Positions 1 through 11,700 of a DNA stretch of 64,000 nt are shown piece by piece. Where the stretch lies: NCBI RefSeq assembly GCF_013008635.1, contig NZ_CP053096.1:620001-684000 (forward strand). Reading direction: 5' to 3'. The notes below the pieces were generated by a model. That model did no database searches, was not told the origin of the DNA, and worked only from the letters and a program-made list of their open reading frames with translations. A program made the translations under genes and the position numbers. Within the stretch, counting starts at the first letter, position 1, and the number at the start of each line of letters is the position of its first letter. The stretch comes from Mycoplasma miroungigenitalium. Its GTDB lineage: Bacteria > Bacillota_I > Bacilli_A > Mycoplasmatales > Metamycoplasmataceae.

Positions 1-438
1 CAAATAAATATAAATAGTTATAATAAACGCTGAAATAGTTAATGCAAACGATACTATAAAACGTGTGTATTTGGTTTTTTGAAACATTATTAAATATAAT
101 CAAGAAACTATTGAAATTAATGGAGGCACTATAGCATAAAGCCAGAATCACGTACCGATACTGCCTGTTAGAAGCATTAATAATGTATCGCCAATAATAG
201 CTAAAATTCCCCCTTTAAAAGGACCTAATAATAAGCCGTAGAATATATATAAAACAAATTCAAGTTGAACCGGAATAACTCGTAGAATAGTAAACTTAGC
301 AGTCAATATAAGTAAACAGTGAATACTCAATAATATTGACGCAGTAACCAACTCCATGATATTAACTTTAAAAATATTTTTAACAAATTCTGAACTGTTA
401 TTTATTTTTGATTTGTTATTAATTATATTTTTTTCCAT
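1..438 (-). CDS. ECF transporter S component, partial (runs off left edge)
   Basis: Integral membrane protein, 146 codons visible, cut by the window edge. After a short polar N-terminus (about 25 residues) there are successive hydrophobic helices, with a small-residue-rich segment (LLLGPFKGGILAIIGD) typical of substrate-binding S components of energy-coupling factor vitamin transporters. Two in-frame UGA codons read as Trp near the edge. The start was placed at 438, not the ATG at 468, because GAGGGGGTGAA lies directly upstream of it and a TATAAT box sits at 458-463. Divergent from the phosphomannomutase gene. Folate or another vitamin is possible, but the substrate cannot be told from this fragment. 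Confidence 0.6.
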
Positions 439-582
439 TTCACCCCCTCGAGATAGTATTATAACCACAAAACCAATTTAATACTAATAATGAATAAATT
501 TTTACCAATGCTATTGATATTATATTGAATAAGGTAAAACTAATAATTAAAGTGATTCATAAAACAAAATAGATTATTATTT

Positions 583-588
583 TATAAT
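583..588 (+). promoter_or_regulatory. -10 box of a probably leaderless phosphomannomutase mRNA
   Basis: A perfect TATAAT is followed by six bases (tagtac) and then the ATG at 595. No Shine-Dalgarno sequence is present. With the usual 6-7 nt from -10 to start site, transcription would begin at the A of the start codon. Confidence 0.6.
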
Positions 589-594
589 TAGTAC

Positions 595-2154
595 ATGAAA
601 AATAAACAAAGTAATATTAAAGCAATAGATTTTGGTACAGCCGGCATTAGAGGCAAGGTTGGTCATGGAATTGACCATCTAAGTCACGCCCATATCCAAA
701 GAATAGCTCATGGTTTAGCAAAATATTTAATTGCTAAACATCCAAACAAAAATGAAATACTAGTTGTTATCGGTCGAGATAATAGAAGGTACTCAAATAA
801 ATATGCAAAGGTAATAGCCGAAATTTTAGATAGCTATGGCAAAATTAAAATTATTCTTTCAAGAAAAATAACTCCAACACCTTTTGTTTCGTACTTAATT
901 ATCAGAAATAAGGCAGACGCTGGAGTCAATATTACGGCAAGCCATAACCCCAAGGAATATAATGGAGTAAAACTTTATAATAATTTTGGCTCGCAATGTC
1001 TTCCTGAAGAAATAGCAGAAATTAAACAATACTTTAAACCATTTTCATCTTATTCTGATGAATTTAGTTGTAAATATAACTGACCAACAAGCAAAAATAT
1101 TAGAAATGTAAAAATCAGTGAATGAAATGAATACGTTGAAAAAGTATGTTCGGTTGGAGGCAATGTTAAATTTGATAAAAACAACTCTAATATTAAACTT
1201 GCATATTCTCCGCTTCACGGCACAGGTTCAGTAGTTGCGGAAAAAGTATTTAATAAATTAGGTTTAACTAAAGGAGTTGATGTATTCTTTGAACCTACCC
1301 AATTCAAACAGGATCGTAATTTTACTTCTTGTGAATATCCAAATCCAGAAAGAGATGATGTTTATAAGTTGGTCGAAAAACTAGGACAAAAACACAATTG
1401 TGATATTTTGGTGGTTACTGACCCTGATGCTGATAGAGTTGGTGTTAGGGTCTTACACAATGGTAATTATGTTCATTTAAACGGTAACGAGACTGCATCA
1501 ATAACCATTCAATATTTATTAGAAAATTCAACAGATAGTCTAAAAAATAAATATTTAGTGTATTCGTATGTTTCATCCAATTTACCGGAACTAATTGCTA
1601 AAGAATTTGGTTTACAAACTTATGTTGTTCCAACTGGGTTTAAATGAATAGGCAAAATGATAGTCGAAAAAGATGAAGATATGTTTTATGGTTTTGAAGA
1701 AAGTTATGGTTCATTAATTAATCATGATATTGCCAGAGATAAGGATGCAATACAATCATTGGTTACTGTTGCTAAAATGGCACAATTTTATAAACAAAAA
1801 GGTCTAACCTTAATTGATGTATTAGATAAGATTCATTTAAAACATGGATTTGTCTCAAGTAAAACAATAGATATTGAAATTGGCAAAAATACTGATTTAT
1901 CAGTACTACAAGACAAATTTAAAAACTTATTTTCAACCAACAAAAAAATTCATGATTATAATTTAGAGACTGATTTCATGAAGTCTAATATGATTAAGTT
2001 ATTTTTCGATGACAAGCCAGATTGACTAGCAATGAGACCTTCAGGAACTGAGCCGAAAATAAAATTTTATGTTTTCGCCTATGGAAATGATGCAATTGAT
2101 TCACAAAAAAAACTTGATTATTATATTAATTTAATTAAAAAGAATGTTTTATAA
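595..2154 (+). CDS. manB: Phosphomannomutase / phosphoglucomutase (alpha-D-phosphohexomutase family)
   Basis: Interconverts hexose-1- and hexose-6-phosphates in the cytosol, feeding glycolipid or polysaccharide precursor synthesis. 519 aa, close to mycoplasma family length. Landmarks in order: the N-terminal FGTAGIRG motif; the catalytic phosphoserine loop TASHNP (Ser about 116); the Mg-binding DPDADRVG (Asp about 276); the sugar-binding GFKW and EESYG (about 366); and the phosphate-binding RPSGTEPK (about 481) in the C-terminal domain. Several UGA codons encode Trp, so the standard code would split it into pieces. It appears monocistronic: -10 box directly before the ATG and a terminator 13 bases after the stop. 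Glucose versus mannose specificity cannot be decided from sequence. Confidence 0.93.
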
Positions 2155-2166
2155 ACAAATATTGAT

Positions 2167-2200
2167 AATATTGCGTTTTACAAAAAATGCAATATTTTTT
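2167..2200 (+). terminator. Rho-independent terminator after phosphomannomutase
   Basis: The arm AATATTGCGTTTT (2167-2179) pairs with AAAATGCAATATT (2184-2196) with one mismatch, followed by a T run. Confidence 0.8.
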
Positions 2201-2225
2201 TAAAAGGTAAGAAAAAAATATATTG

Positions 2226-2231
2226 TATAAT
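2226..2231 (+). promoter_or_regulatory. -10 box for the long-leader lipoprotein transcript
   Basis: TATAAT lies about 200 nt upstream of the lipoprotein ATG (2437), giving an unusually long 5' leader for this window. A 23-codon ORF starts nine bases after the box. Confidence 0.5.
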
Positions 2232-2240
2232 AACGACGTT

Positions 2241-2312
2241 ATGTTAAATAAGTTATGTACTCGCATTTCAAATAAAATTCAAAACATCAAAAACAAAATG
2301 ATGAATTTTTAA
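2241..2312 (+). CDS. Possible leader peptide (23 aa) upstream of lipoprotein gene
   Basis: Short ORF beginning nine bases after the TATAAT box and ending TTT TAA, so it would be read from a nearly leaderless mRNA. It encodes a basic peptide starting MLNKLCTRISNKIQ. No homolog is recognised and such an ORF could occur by chance. It is listed because it sits between the promoter and an attenuator-like hairpin (2385-2412). Confidence 0.25.
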   Translation: MLNKLCTRISNKIQNIKNKMMNF

Positions 2313-2353
2313 TGCGCGACCACATAGTTAATTAATATTATGGTGGTTATCAT

Positions 2354-2412
2354 AAACCTACCAACAAGAATAAAAATAATAAGAGTAGGTTTTCAATGAA
2401 AATCTACTTTTT
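2354..2412 (+). promoter_or_regulatory. Attenuator-like alternative hairpins in the lipoprotein leader
   Basis: AAACCTAC (2354-2361) can pair with GTAGGTTT (2385-2392). The same segment, extended as GTAGGTTTTC (2385-2394), can instead pair with GAAAATCTAC (2398-2407, one G-U pair), forming a 10-bp hairpin with a 3-nt loop followed by TTTTT. The two pairings exclude each other, the classic arrangement of antiterminator and terminator. The lipoprotein ribosome site (GGAG) lies just downstream. Confidence 0.45.
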
Positions 2413-2436
2413 ATATACATAACAAATGGAGAAAAT

Positions 2437-5400
2437 ATGAAAAAAAGAAATCTGTTATTATCATTAACTGCATTAGCTACTGTGTCTAGTGCCTTTTTAG
2501 GCGCGGCATGTAACTCAAGTGGCGAAAATGTTAATGATGCAACTATTGTAATTAATTTAAAGAAGGAATTACAGAGCTTGCAGAATCAACAAAAAGATAG
2601 CAATCAACAAAAAGAAAAACTTGAATCGGAATTGGCTGATTTAAAACAAAAAATTGCACAACAATCTGTTGATGTTGAGCTTGCTCAAGAGGAAGTAAAT
2701 AATAAAATAGAAGAAATTAATAATTTGCAAAAAGAAATTGATTTATTAAATGGTACTGAAATTGAAACTAATAATTTATCTGCTAAGGAGTTATTTAAAT
2801 TAGTTGTCACCTTTCTTAAGGATGATTTCCCTAATGCAATGGCTGAACAAAGCCCAGATGCGTTTAAGGAAAATAAAGAACTATTTGATAAAATTTCTAC
2901 ACAAGTTACTGAAGAAATTTCTGATTTAGAAAATATAGAGGAAAATTCTAAAAATGTATGATTTTGACAAAATAAGATTTTATTTAATTTAAAAAGAGCT
3001 GAATTGGTTGCTAAATATGTTGATAATCCGCAAAATCCTGTAACTATTACCAAACCTAAAAGTTCATTAATTGATGCACTTTTTGATTGAAGAATAAATG
3101 ATATTTCAAGAATTATTGAACAAGTTAGTTCAAAAGCAGACGACGCTTATAATACACAAGGTAACAATGGCAGTGAAATTAAAGCAAAATTAATAGAAAA
3201 TTTAAATACTTACAAAAAACAATACGAAGATGCCAAAAAATCTGCACTATTGTCTCATCAAATTTCAAATTGATATAAATTAGAAAATGAAAAAGATGGC
3301 GTTATCGAAAAAATTATTAATGGTAATTCAACTCACCAAAGATCATTAATGCCACAGTACAAGTTATCAGATTTTAAAATGTCGTTATTCCCAGTTTATA
3401 AAAAAATTGTTGACAAAGACTTTATTGATAGTGCTAAAAAACAATTAACTGATTTGGTTGCTCAGTATAAGTCATTTCTAGTTAACAGAGGTATAGATTT
3501 TATTTATTCTGTACGTTATAAAAAGCTGTTTGACGAAATCAGAGATATCACAAACACATTAGTATCCGCAACGCAAGAAGGCAATCTAGAATACTTCACG
3601 GAATATTCTACTAAAGAAAAATTCCAAAAATTCATCGATTCTTCTAAAGAAACATTATTTAAAGGTTTATTGATAGATAATTCATCAGCAAAAAGAGAAA
3701 TGAATGACAAAGTCGATAGCAATTTCAACTTAAATAACAATGCTTCTTTGGCTGCTAAATTCATTGGTGAATTGACCACTAAAAGCAATAAAGATTCAAA
3801 TGCCAAAAAATTGCTTTTCAGTTCATTGATTAGAGAATTCCAAACAAAAATAAAAGCAATTTTCGATATGAATCACGAAACTTTTACTCAATCCTTTGCT
3901 AGATATCAAGAATATTTAGTGCTTGTAAAAGAATTTACAATTGTTAAAAATTTAGTTAATTTACATACAGATTTGGAAGAAAACATAGAAACTGACAACC
4001 TTAAAAATCTATTAAAATGGGATAACTCCTCAAAATATCAAGCTCTAATTGAATCAGCGAAAAAAAATAAAGAACGTGATAATAGCAATTTACAAGAACA
4101 AAAAACTCTTATTGAAACACTTAAACTTCAACATCAATTTACAAATAAAAATTCTGCAATTCAATTCATTCAAGAATTATCATCTGCAAGTAAAAATGTT
4201 TCTGACACATTTACAAAGAATTTTGATTTAACTGTAAATCAGAATACTAACTCTCCTGTTGGAGTATGAGCTCACATGTATGGAGATGATGGTGCTAAAA
4301 AAATTGTTAAATTGATTACAGATTTTAATAAGGAAGTTCAAAAATTACATTCATTGTCATCTACATTAGATGAACAAAATTTAAAAAATGAAATTGAAGT
4401 CATTATTAATCATGGAAAATTAGTGATTGCAAATATTTATGGTGGTAAAGAAGGCACAACCATTGATTCTTTCTATGGAAAATTCAATATTTTGGCTAAG
4501 AATTCTTATTTAACGCCTGGTGATGAATATTACGAACCAGCAATCAAAATACTAAATCAAATTGTTGGAATTTACGACCAATTTATTTCTAATGAATTTG
4601 CATCTAAAGATAATGCTATAAAATTCGTAAATGACAAGTTAGTTCAAATTGGTGCTATTATTGAAACATTTAAAACCATTACTGAATATGGAAGAGATTG
4701 AGAATATTTAGAAAATTCATCAGAATTAAAACAGTTATTAAATGAGCAAATTAGTAGTTTTAAAACAAAAGTGGAAGAATTTAAAACTAAGGCAGCAACT
4801 ATAAATGACGAAAGTTGAAAAGCCATTATTGATTCAATTGTCAAATTAAGTAAAGAAAATAAACAAAAATTTGGATCTGTATCAGACAATAATCCGCCAA
4901 TTGTAGATGTGTTGAAAGAAACTTTAGATTCTTACGATAATGAAATAAGAAGAGCTAAAAAGAAGATGGAAAATATTCCAACATATGGCAAGGTATTTTC
5001 GGGACATGAGGTTTATATTCTATTGCGTTATTGATCTAAAACTATGAGATCAGATTTTGAAAAAAATAAATTACAAAAAGAACAATTTAAAAATGACCCT
5101 TTCGCTCTTTGACTGGAAAATGAATTAAAATCAATTACAAAATACTCAGAATACAAACAAATTATGAAGGTGGAAAGCAATGACGAGACTTGAGATGTTG
5201 CTGATCCGAAACTTATTCCAGAAATTCATGCTAAGTTCACTGAGTTAGAAACAAACTATGCTAAAGCATTAATAGATTGATTTAATGGTAAAAATTCAGA
5301 TAAAAAAGATGAGCTAAAATCAGATTTATTGCAAAAAAGAGAAGCATACTATACATGGTTAAATGAACTAAAATCAAGAGACATTCATTTTGGAAACAAG

Positions 5401-5544
5401 TTCATTAGATTTGGTGCAGACCAATATTGAGGGTTGGATGATAACTACGATCGTTTTGATGCTGCTTCTCTATTATTACTATATGCTAAATCATTTGCGT
5501 TAAGTTCGGTTATGAATGATCTATACGAAGAGTATCTAAAATAA
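2437..5544 (+). CDS. Large surface lipoprotein, 1035 aa, family unknown
   Basis: Predicted prolipoprotein: a basic start (MKKRN), a hydrophobic stretch and a lipobox ending GAAC (Cys 25), so the mature protein should be acylated and anchored outside the membrane. Residues about 40-110 form a Gln/Lys/Glu-rich heptad-like coiled coil. The rest is mostly alpha-helical and charged with scattered UGA-encoded Trp, and the C-terminal 60 residues are aromatic-rich (FGADQYWGLDDNYDRF). Ribosome site TGGAGAAAAT. It is flanked by its own structured leader and a terminator, so it is probably a single-gene unit. I do not recognise the family; an adhesin or variable antigen role is only a guess. Confidence 0.85.
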
Positions 5545-5559
5545 ACAAAAAAATAATAT

Positions 5560-5592
5560 TAATTCGCTCTATAACAGTGCGAATTATTTTTT
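5560..5592 (+). terminator. Rho-independent terminator after lipoprotein
   Basis: TAATTCGC (5560-5567) pairs with GCGAATTA (5579-5586), then a T run. Confidence 0.85.
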
Positions 5593-5681
5593 GCTTAAAA
5601 TTTACGAATATACACGTTTTTCAGTGTAATTAGTAAAAAATAAATAATTATCTATTTTTATACGCTAATTAAATATTAATA

Positions 5682-5687
5682 TATAAT
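5682..5687 (+). promoter_or_regulatory. -10 box for the PDxFFG-opp operon
   Basis: TATAAT in a very AT-rich stretch 46 nt before the ATG at 5734. A GCGAGGG ribosome site precedes the gene. No other promoter is evident within the operon. Confidence 0.45.
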
Positions 5688-5733
5688 TTTATTTAAATAT
5701 ATAAATTAATATGAATATTAATTGCGAGGGAAT

Positions 5734-8700
5734 ATGAAGGAAAAGAAAAATAAAAGTAAAAAACCTTTTAATTGAAGAACGTTAGTGTGACCTAAATATG
5801 CTATTTCACTTGGAATTATTGTGCTTGCTTCAGCAGCAACAATTGGGATTATGAAATACAATTCAACTAAACCGGTTTTAGAAAAAGGGACAGAAGCTAA
5901 AGAACTTAAGAACGAATTTGTCGACCCTAGCGTTGGCGCCGTTTTATCCTTTGTCAATACAGATAAAGATAAAACAATCGGAGAATTTGACCCGAACAAA
6001 GGCCCTGATGGTTCAGTTAAATACAAAGATAAATGAGTGGACTATAATGAATTCTTAAAAATTTATTACAATGAAAATCATGCAATGCCATTCTTGAATA
6101 TCAGATACGGTATGTTTGATTTTTACAATGAATATATTGAAGCTGTAAGCGCTAAAGATTTTTACGAATTCACTCAATGATTTATGAAGAATGTTTCGTG
6201 AGGTCCAGAAATTATCACCCTTAAGGAATTTTCAATTGTCAAAGGTGTTGAATTAAACGGTAACAATATAACACTAGGTTCTCACTCAAATAAGGATAAA
6301 GAATATACTACCATCAAGTTTTTCCCTGATGCGTTTTTTGGTTCTATTCCATTGCACAGTGAATTGGGAGGATCTGGAAACGCGACTGACTCATTGCTTT
6401 ATAAAATTAATAAAAAATTACTTTCAGGTTCTGAATTAACAAAATTTTTAGAAAGTATTGCTCAATATAATTCTTTAACTAATATTTCAGACGAAACCTT
6501 AAAAACACAATCTTTTAGAACAATTAATGATAAACGTGGTTTATTAAATAAATCTGTATTTGCAATTTCCGGTGATTTACCATCAATTATTAAAGATAAT
6601 TCGTTTAGCGATATCGAAAAATCTAGACTAAATATCCAAAGTAATTACATCTCAGTTGTATTTGCTGATAATGAAAAAGAAGCGCAAGAAAAATTTGCTA
6701 AATTAGCTCAAAAATACCAAAACAATGATAAGAATGGAGTTTTGAAAAATATAAACAACTTTAAATTTGTTAAGAAAACAATTGTGGACACAGTTTATAC
6801 CTCGAATATTGATGCGAAAGAATTCGGTGCTGAAGATGAGTATCTAAAAATAATTTTTAATGATGGGACATCATTTGCACTTTTCGATTCAATTGAAAAT
6901 GTTCAATATCAACAAGGTGATCATTTTGCTAGTGCTGAAAATGTTGAAAGCATTACACACGGGTTAGAAAGAGGCCAAAGAGAATATAGCAATTTAGAAA
7001 GTGATATCCAGACTCTTTTTTCAAATAAATTCGCTAATAACATTTATTTTAATATTTTAAATAAAGATAGATTTGTGCAATTAGTGGAAGATCTTGACTC
7101 AATCAAAGATCTAAGAAAGCAAATTACAATCGCAAATAAAGTCATTATTGAAAAAAATAAAGATTATGATGAAATTATCAATAAATTTAATGAGCATAAA
7201 GTAAACTCACAAAAACAATTAGAAGATTTAAACAATAAAATAGCATCTAATAAAGATAAAATTACAAAATTGAGTGCAGAGATTAATTCATCAACTGACG
7301 AAGTAATTAAAAAGCAAAAAAACTTTGAAATATTCAAAATCGAAAAAGAAAATAAATCATTGGAATTAAATAAATATGAGCTAGAACAACTTGTAAATTT
7401 TGCTGTTGAAAAAATCTTAGAATACAAAAAAATGATTCCCAGCGACCAAGAATTAGAAAATGCAAATAAGAAAATTAAAGACTTAACTGAGAAAATTACA
7501 AAATTGGACGAACCAAAGATTAATCAAGAATTAATCAAAATACTTAGAAGAGCAAAAATTGCTCCTGAACATCTTGAATCACTAATTGGTTTATACAAGT
7601 TAGCTAACGTTGTAAAAACTTCAAAATTCAATACACCTGTTACCGAATTTTCTAATATTAAACAAAAAGCAGATTATGTTAAAGAATTACGTGATTTTAT
7701 TTCTCAAAATAGACCTTTATTCAAATTTTATAATGAAATATTAGGCGGCAATAACTTTGCCAAATTAGAGCCAGAATCCAATGATTATGTTTACTACTCA
7801 AACGACTTAGGATTTTTACCAACGCAATTAATTGCTCTTGATGAACTATCACAGATATCTAATTTAAATCAAATAAATTGACGTGAATATGTAAATATTG
7901 ATGGTTTTTTACGTTCGCAAAGTGATACTCAAACTAAACAGTTTTATGTTTATGCTCCCGAGCTTAAAACAGTTAAAAACGACTATAATGAACCTAAAGA
8001 GACACTTGAATCATCTTTGGCAAAAGATAATCAAGAATTTAATACAATCAAAGATTCCTTCATTAAAAACAAGGAGCTAGTCAAAAAATCAGATTCAATT
8101 AATAATAAAGTTAACGCAAAAGGTTTTGATAAATTTGTTGCTGAATTTAAAAAGGCAATTCAAGAACTGACTGATTTAGGAAACAATTATAAGCTAGATG
8201 TCGATCAGTATGTTAAAGTGATGACTTTGAAATCTTTAGTCGAATACGAAGACGAAAAAACAAAAGAAAAGATTTTGTATAACGAAATTGTTAAGTTAAT
8301 TACAGAAGATAACGATTTAGTTGGTTCATTAGAATCATTTAAATCAGTTATGGCTGATATTGATGTTACAAGAAAACAAATTCAAACAAACATTGAAACT
8401 TATAAAATAAAAGTTGCAAAAATTTTATCTAATATTATTTCTTCATATTCTCAAATGGTTAAAATCTCTAAAGAATATAAATCCGATTTTGATAGTTACA
8501 CCAAATCTCAATTGCAGCTATATGACAAGCAATTATCAGTCTTATTATCAAAATTATCTTCAGTTGACTTAAGTAATTCTGAAATATCAAAATTAATGAA
8601 TGAGCTAGTTGCTACAGCATTTGAAAGCATTGATATTTTCAATAAGAATCTTGCCAACAATGAATCAACTACATCTAAAATTTTAGTGGAAGCAAAGAAC

Positions 8701-11700
8701 GCTTTAGATTATGTTAAATCATATGAAAGTAAAATTTATAGCACAACTGCGGATCGTGGAATTTTTGATGAGATGATTACTGATTACTTCTCATTAGTTT
8801 CTAGTCCAATTTTTAGAAAATATAATTTAGATGGTACGACAAATAATAGCCATAGAAAATATATCGCTGTTTTATTCAACCCGCTTATTGCATACCAAAA
8901 ATCTAATTTTGAATTGAATTATGCTAAAGCTCAAGACTATAAAACTAAAGTAACTAAATTGCAATCAGAAATTAATAATTTACCAACACAAGATGAAAAA
9001 AATAAAAAACAAAAGGAATTGGTTTTGTTGCAAAACAACCAACTTTACTATGAATATTTAGCGGAAAATAATAAGTTCGAAGATGGACAAGTTTATAACA
9101 CTTTGAATAAAATTTCAGTTTTAAAACAAGCTTGAACATTTACTGATTTCGAAAATAATGATAATTTTATTTTTTCATTTAGCAAAGATTCGTCGCCTTT
9201 AAAAGATGTATACACTAAAGCTCAAGTTGATCGCTTCAATAAGAGTCTACAAATTTATACCGAAACTAAAACAAAATTATTTGCTAATAATGATGAATTT
9301 ATTCAAAAACCAATTGAATTCTTACAAAAACTTTTAACTAATGCTAATAGTTTTAATATTGCTGACGAAAAATACGAAACCACATTTGAAAAAGCAGTTT
9401 CTGTAGCAAAACAAATTTGAGAACTTGACCAAAAAAATAAAAAATGACATGAACCACTATTGACTGGTGAAGGTAATGAGATAAACAGCACAAATCCGCT
9501 GATTGTTGCTTCCACAAAAATTGAATTAATTGATAAATTAACAAATTTAGGAATAATCAAAAACGATACAAATGTTGACCAATTTGTTCAAAAATACATT
9601 CATAGAATGCAGTTAAATAGCGTTCAAAAACAAGGAACAAAATTGATATTAACCTTGAAGGAAAAACAACTGGTTAAAAATGATAAATATGATAACTACA
9701 TGTCAACTAAATATTTAAAATTTAATATAGATGCTAACACTAGTGATAATGTTGGTGATTCTAAACTTGAACAAGTTAAGGAACTTTTTGATGTTTTAGG
9801 CTATAAAGCAGTAGTTCAACCTTCAATTATTAAAGAAGAAGGAAGCAAACTAATTGTCGACGAAAATGGTCAAACAATTAGTGTACCTACTTATAATGTT
9901 TATGTTGAAGCTTACGATAATTTTACAAATACATTATTAAATAAGATTCCATGAGCAGGCGAGTGATTAGAAGGCGAACATTTAGTTAAAAAACTAAATG
10001 CTGACGGAGTTATTGAATACAAAGTTGAAAAAGGAAAATATTTAGGATTTACACCCGATTCTCGTGTTGGTTTATGGGCATTGCTGGCAATGAATAATAC
10101 TGAATATAAAGGTATTTCAATTGACTTTTTAAAATTCGTTGCTGCTCACGAGTATGGTCATCATATTACATTAAACTCTGCTCAAGATTTAGGCGATAAA
10201 GGTGAAAAGCCAATTTATGGTTCAGCTCTATTACCTGGCGCCACCCCAAATATTCAAAACTACTATTCAAGAAAAGCACTTGACTTGTATCTTAAAGCAA
10301 GAACACACCTAAAATTAAATTCATCACCACTATTGAACCAGCCTAATGTTGTTTCAGAAAATAATGAAGGTGAATACTTGCTTTACAACCAACCTAAAAA
10401 AGTTAATGGTAAGGTCATTACAGATAAAAGCACTGTTGAAAACCCTGAGGATGTCTGAGGTCATAAGATAGGCCACGAAGATCTTAAGCAAGCGATGGAA
10501 AACAAAAAACGTCGTTTCTTGCAAACTTATGAAGGTTTAGTTGAAGCAACCAAATTGCGTAGACAAGCTAATGGTATTGATACACCGGAAGACAAAAAAT
10601 GATTAGAAGTATTTGACCTTTGATTGATGAATACTTTAGACCAAAACTCCGGAACGCTTAATCCAACGAAATTTTCAGATAATCAATTCCCAGTGAAATA
10701 CATGGTTAAAGACGCCGATGGAAAATGAAGATTCAAAAAAGCTTCACTTGACATGCTGAAAGGCGCAATAAAAGATGGAAAAGGTAATTTTATTGAATTT
10801 GAAGACGTTAACGGCTTGGCATTACCTAAGATTGTTGAAGGTGAAAGAAATGCTGAAGGTAAATTTAAAAAGATTACAAAAGTTCTTGTTTACAATGTTG
10901 ACGGAACCCCAATAGTTAATGTTCCGTTGAATATTGATTTTGAAGATTCAAAAAGTTCATATTATCAAGTTGATGCTGAAGGTAATAATGTAACTATTAA
11001 GTTTGTTAATGACAAAATTCAAGAGGCAATTGACACAATTAGATCACTGATAGTTGAAGAATTCATGATTAATGGTTGAGACTTTGCCACAACAGATACA
11101 TCAACAAAACCTAAAACTTCAATTGCATATCCAAGTTACGCTGAAATTTTTCCTTCAATCGATCCAAATTACAATAAAGCAATGTTATTGCCATATATTG
11201 ATCATTTGAAATCAAGAGATAAATCAAAAGGTTATATTCATGATAATTATGAAATAGCTAAATTTTATGATGTAAACGGAGATGTGCTATTCGACCCGTC
11301 AAATCCTTCAAAAGACCCTAATTTTAAAGAATCATTCCAAGAAGTATATTACTTAAATGCTTTTGATGGGGTTAAAAAAGAAGAACAAAATCTTAACAAT
11401 TTACTTGTCGCAATGTATTTAGGTAACGGCTCGACATTAGAACTTGTTTCGGCCGGCGGTAAACAATCGCTATGATTAAGTGAATCTGAACAATATCTGC
11501 CAAACGTAAAATTACCTGAAGCAATCTCGTGAGGTTTCCTTGAAGAAGAATTGGATTTATCAACTCTTAAAGAATTGCATCAAAAACCTATTTTAAACTG
11601 ATTCAAACCTTATATTTCTCAATTGGTTGGAAATAAAGCTAATCAACATAGCTATTTAATGGTTAAGGCTGACGGTTCTATTGTAAATAACAACCCTAAA

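Noticed and set aside
595-2154. Phosphomannomutase seen as three separate ORFs
   Set aside because: The breaks are all TGA codons in one phase and the joined protein carries every family motif in order, so this is table-4 coding and not a pseudogene. The same applies to opp, uvrA, gdpP, dnaB and the giant genes.
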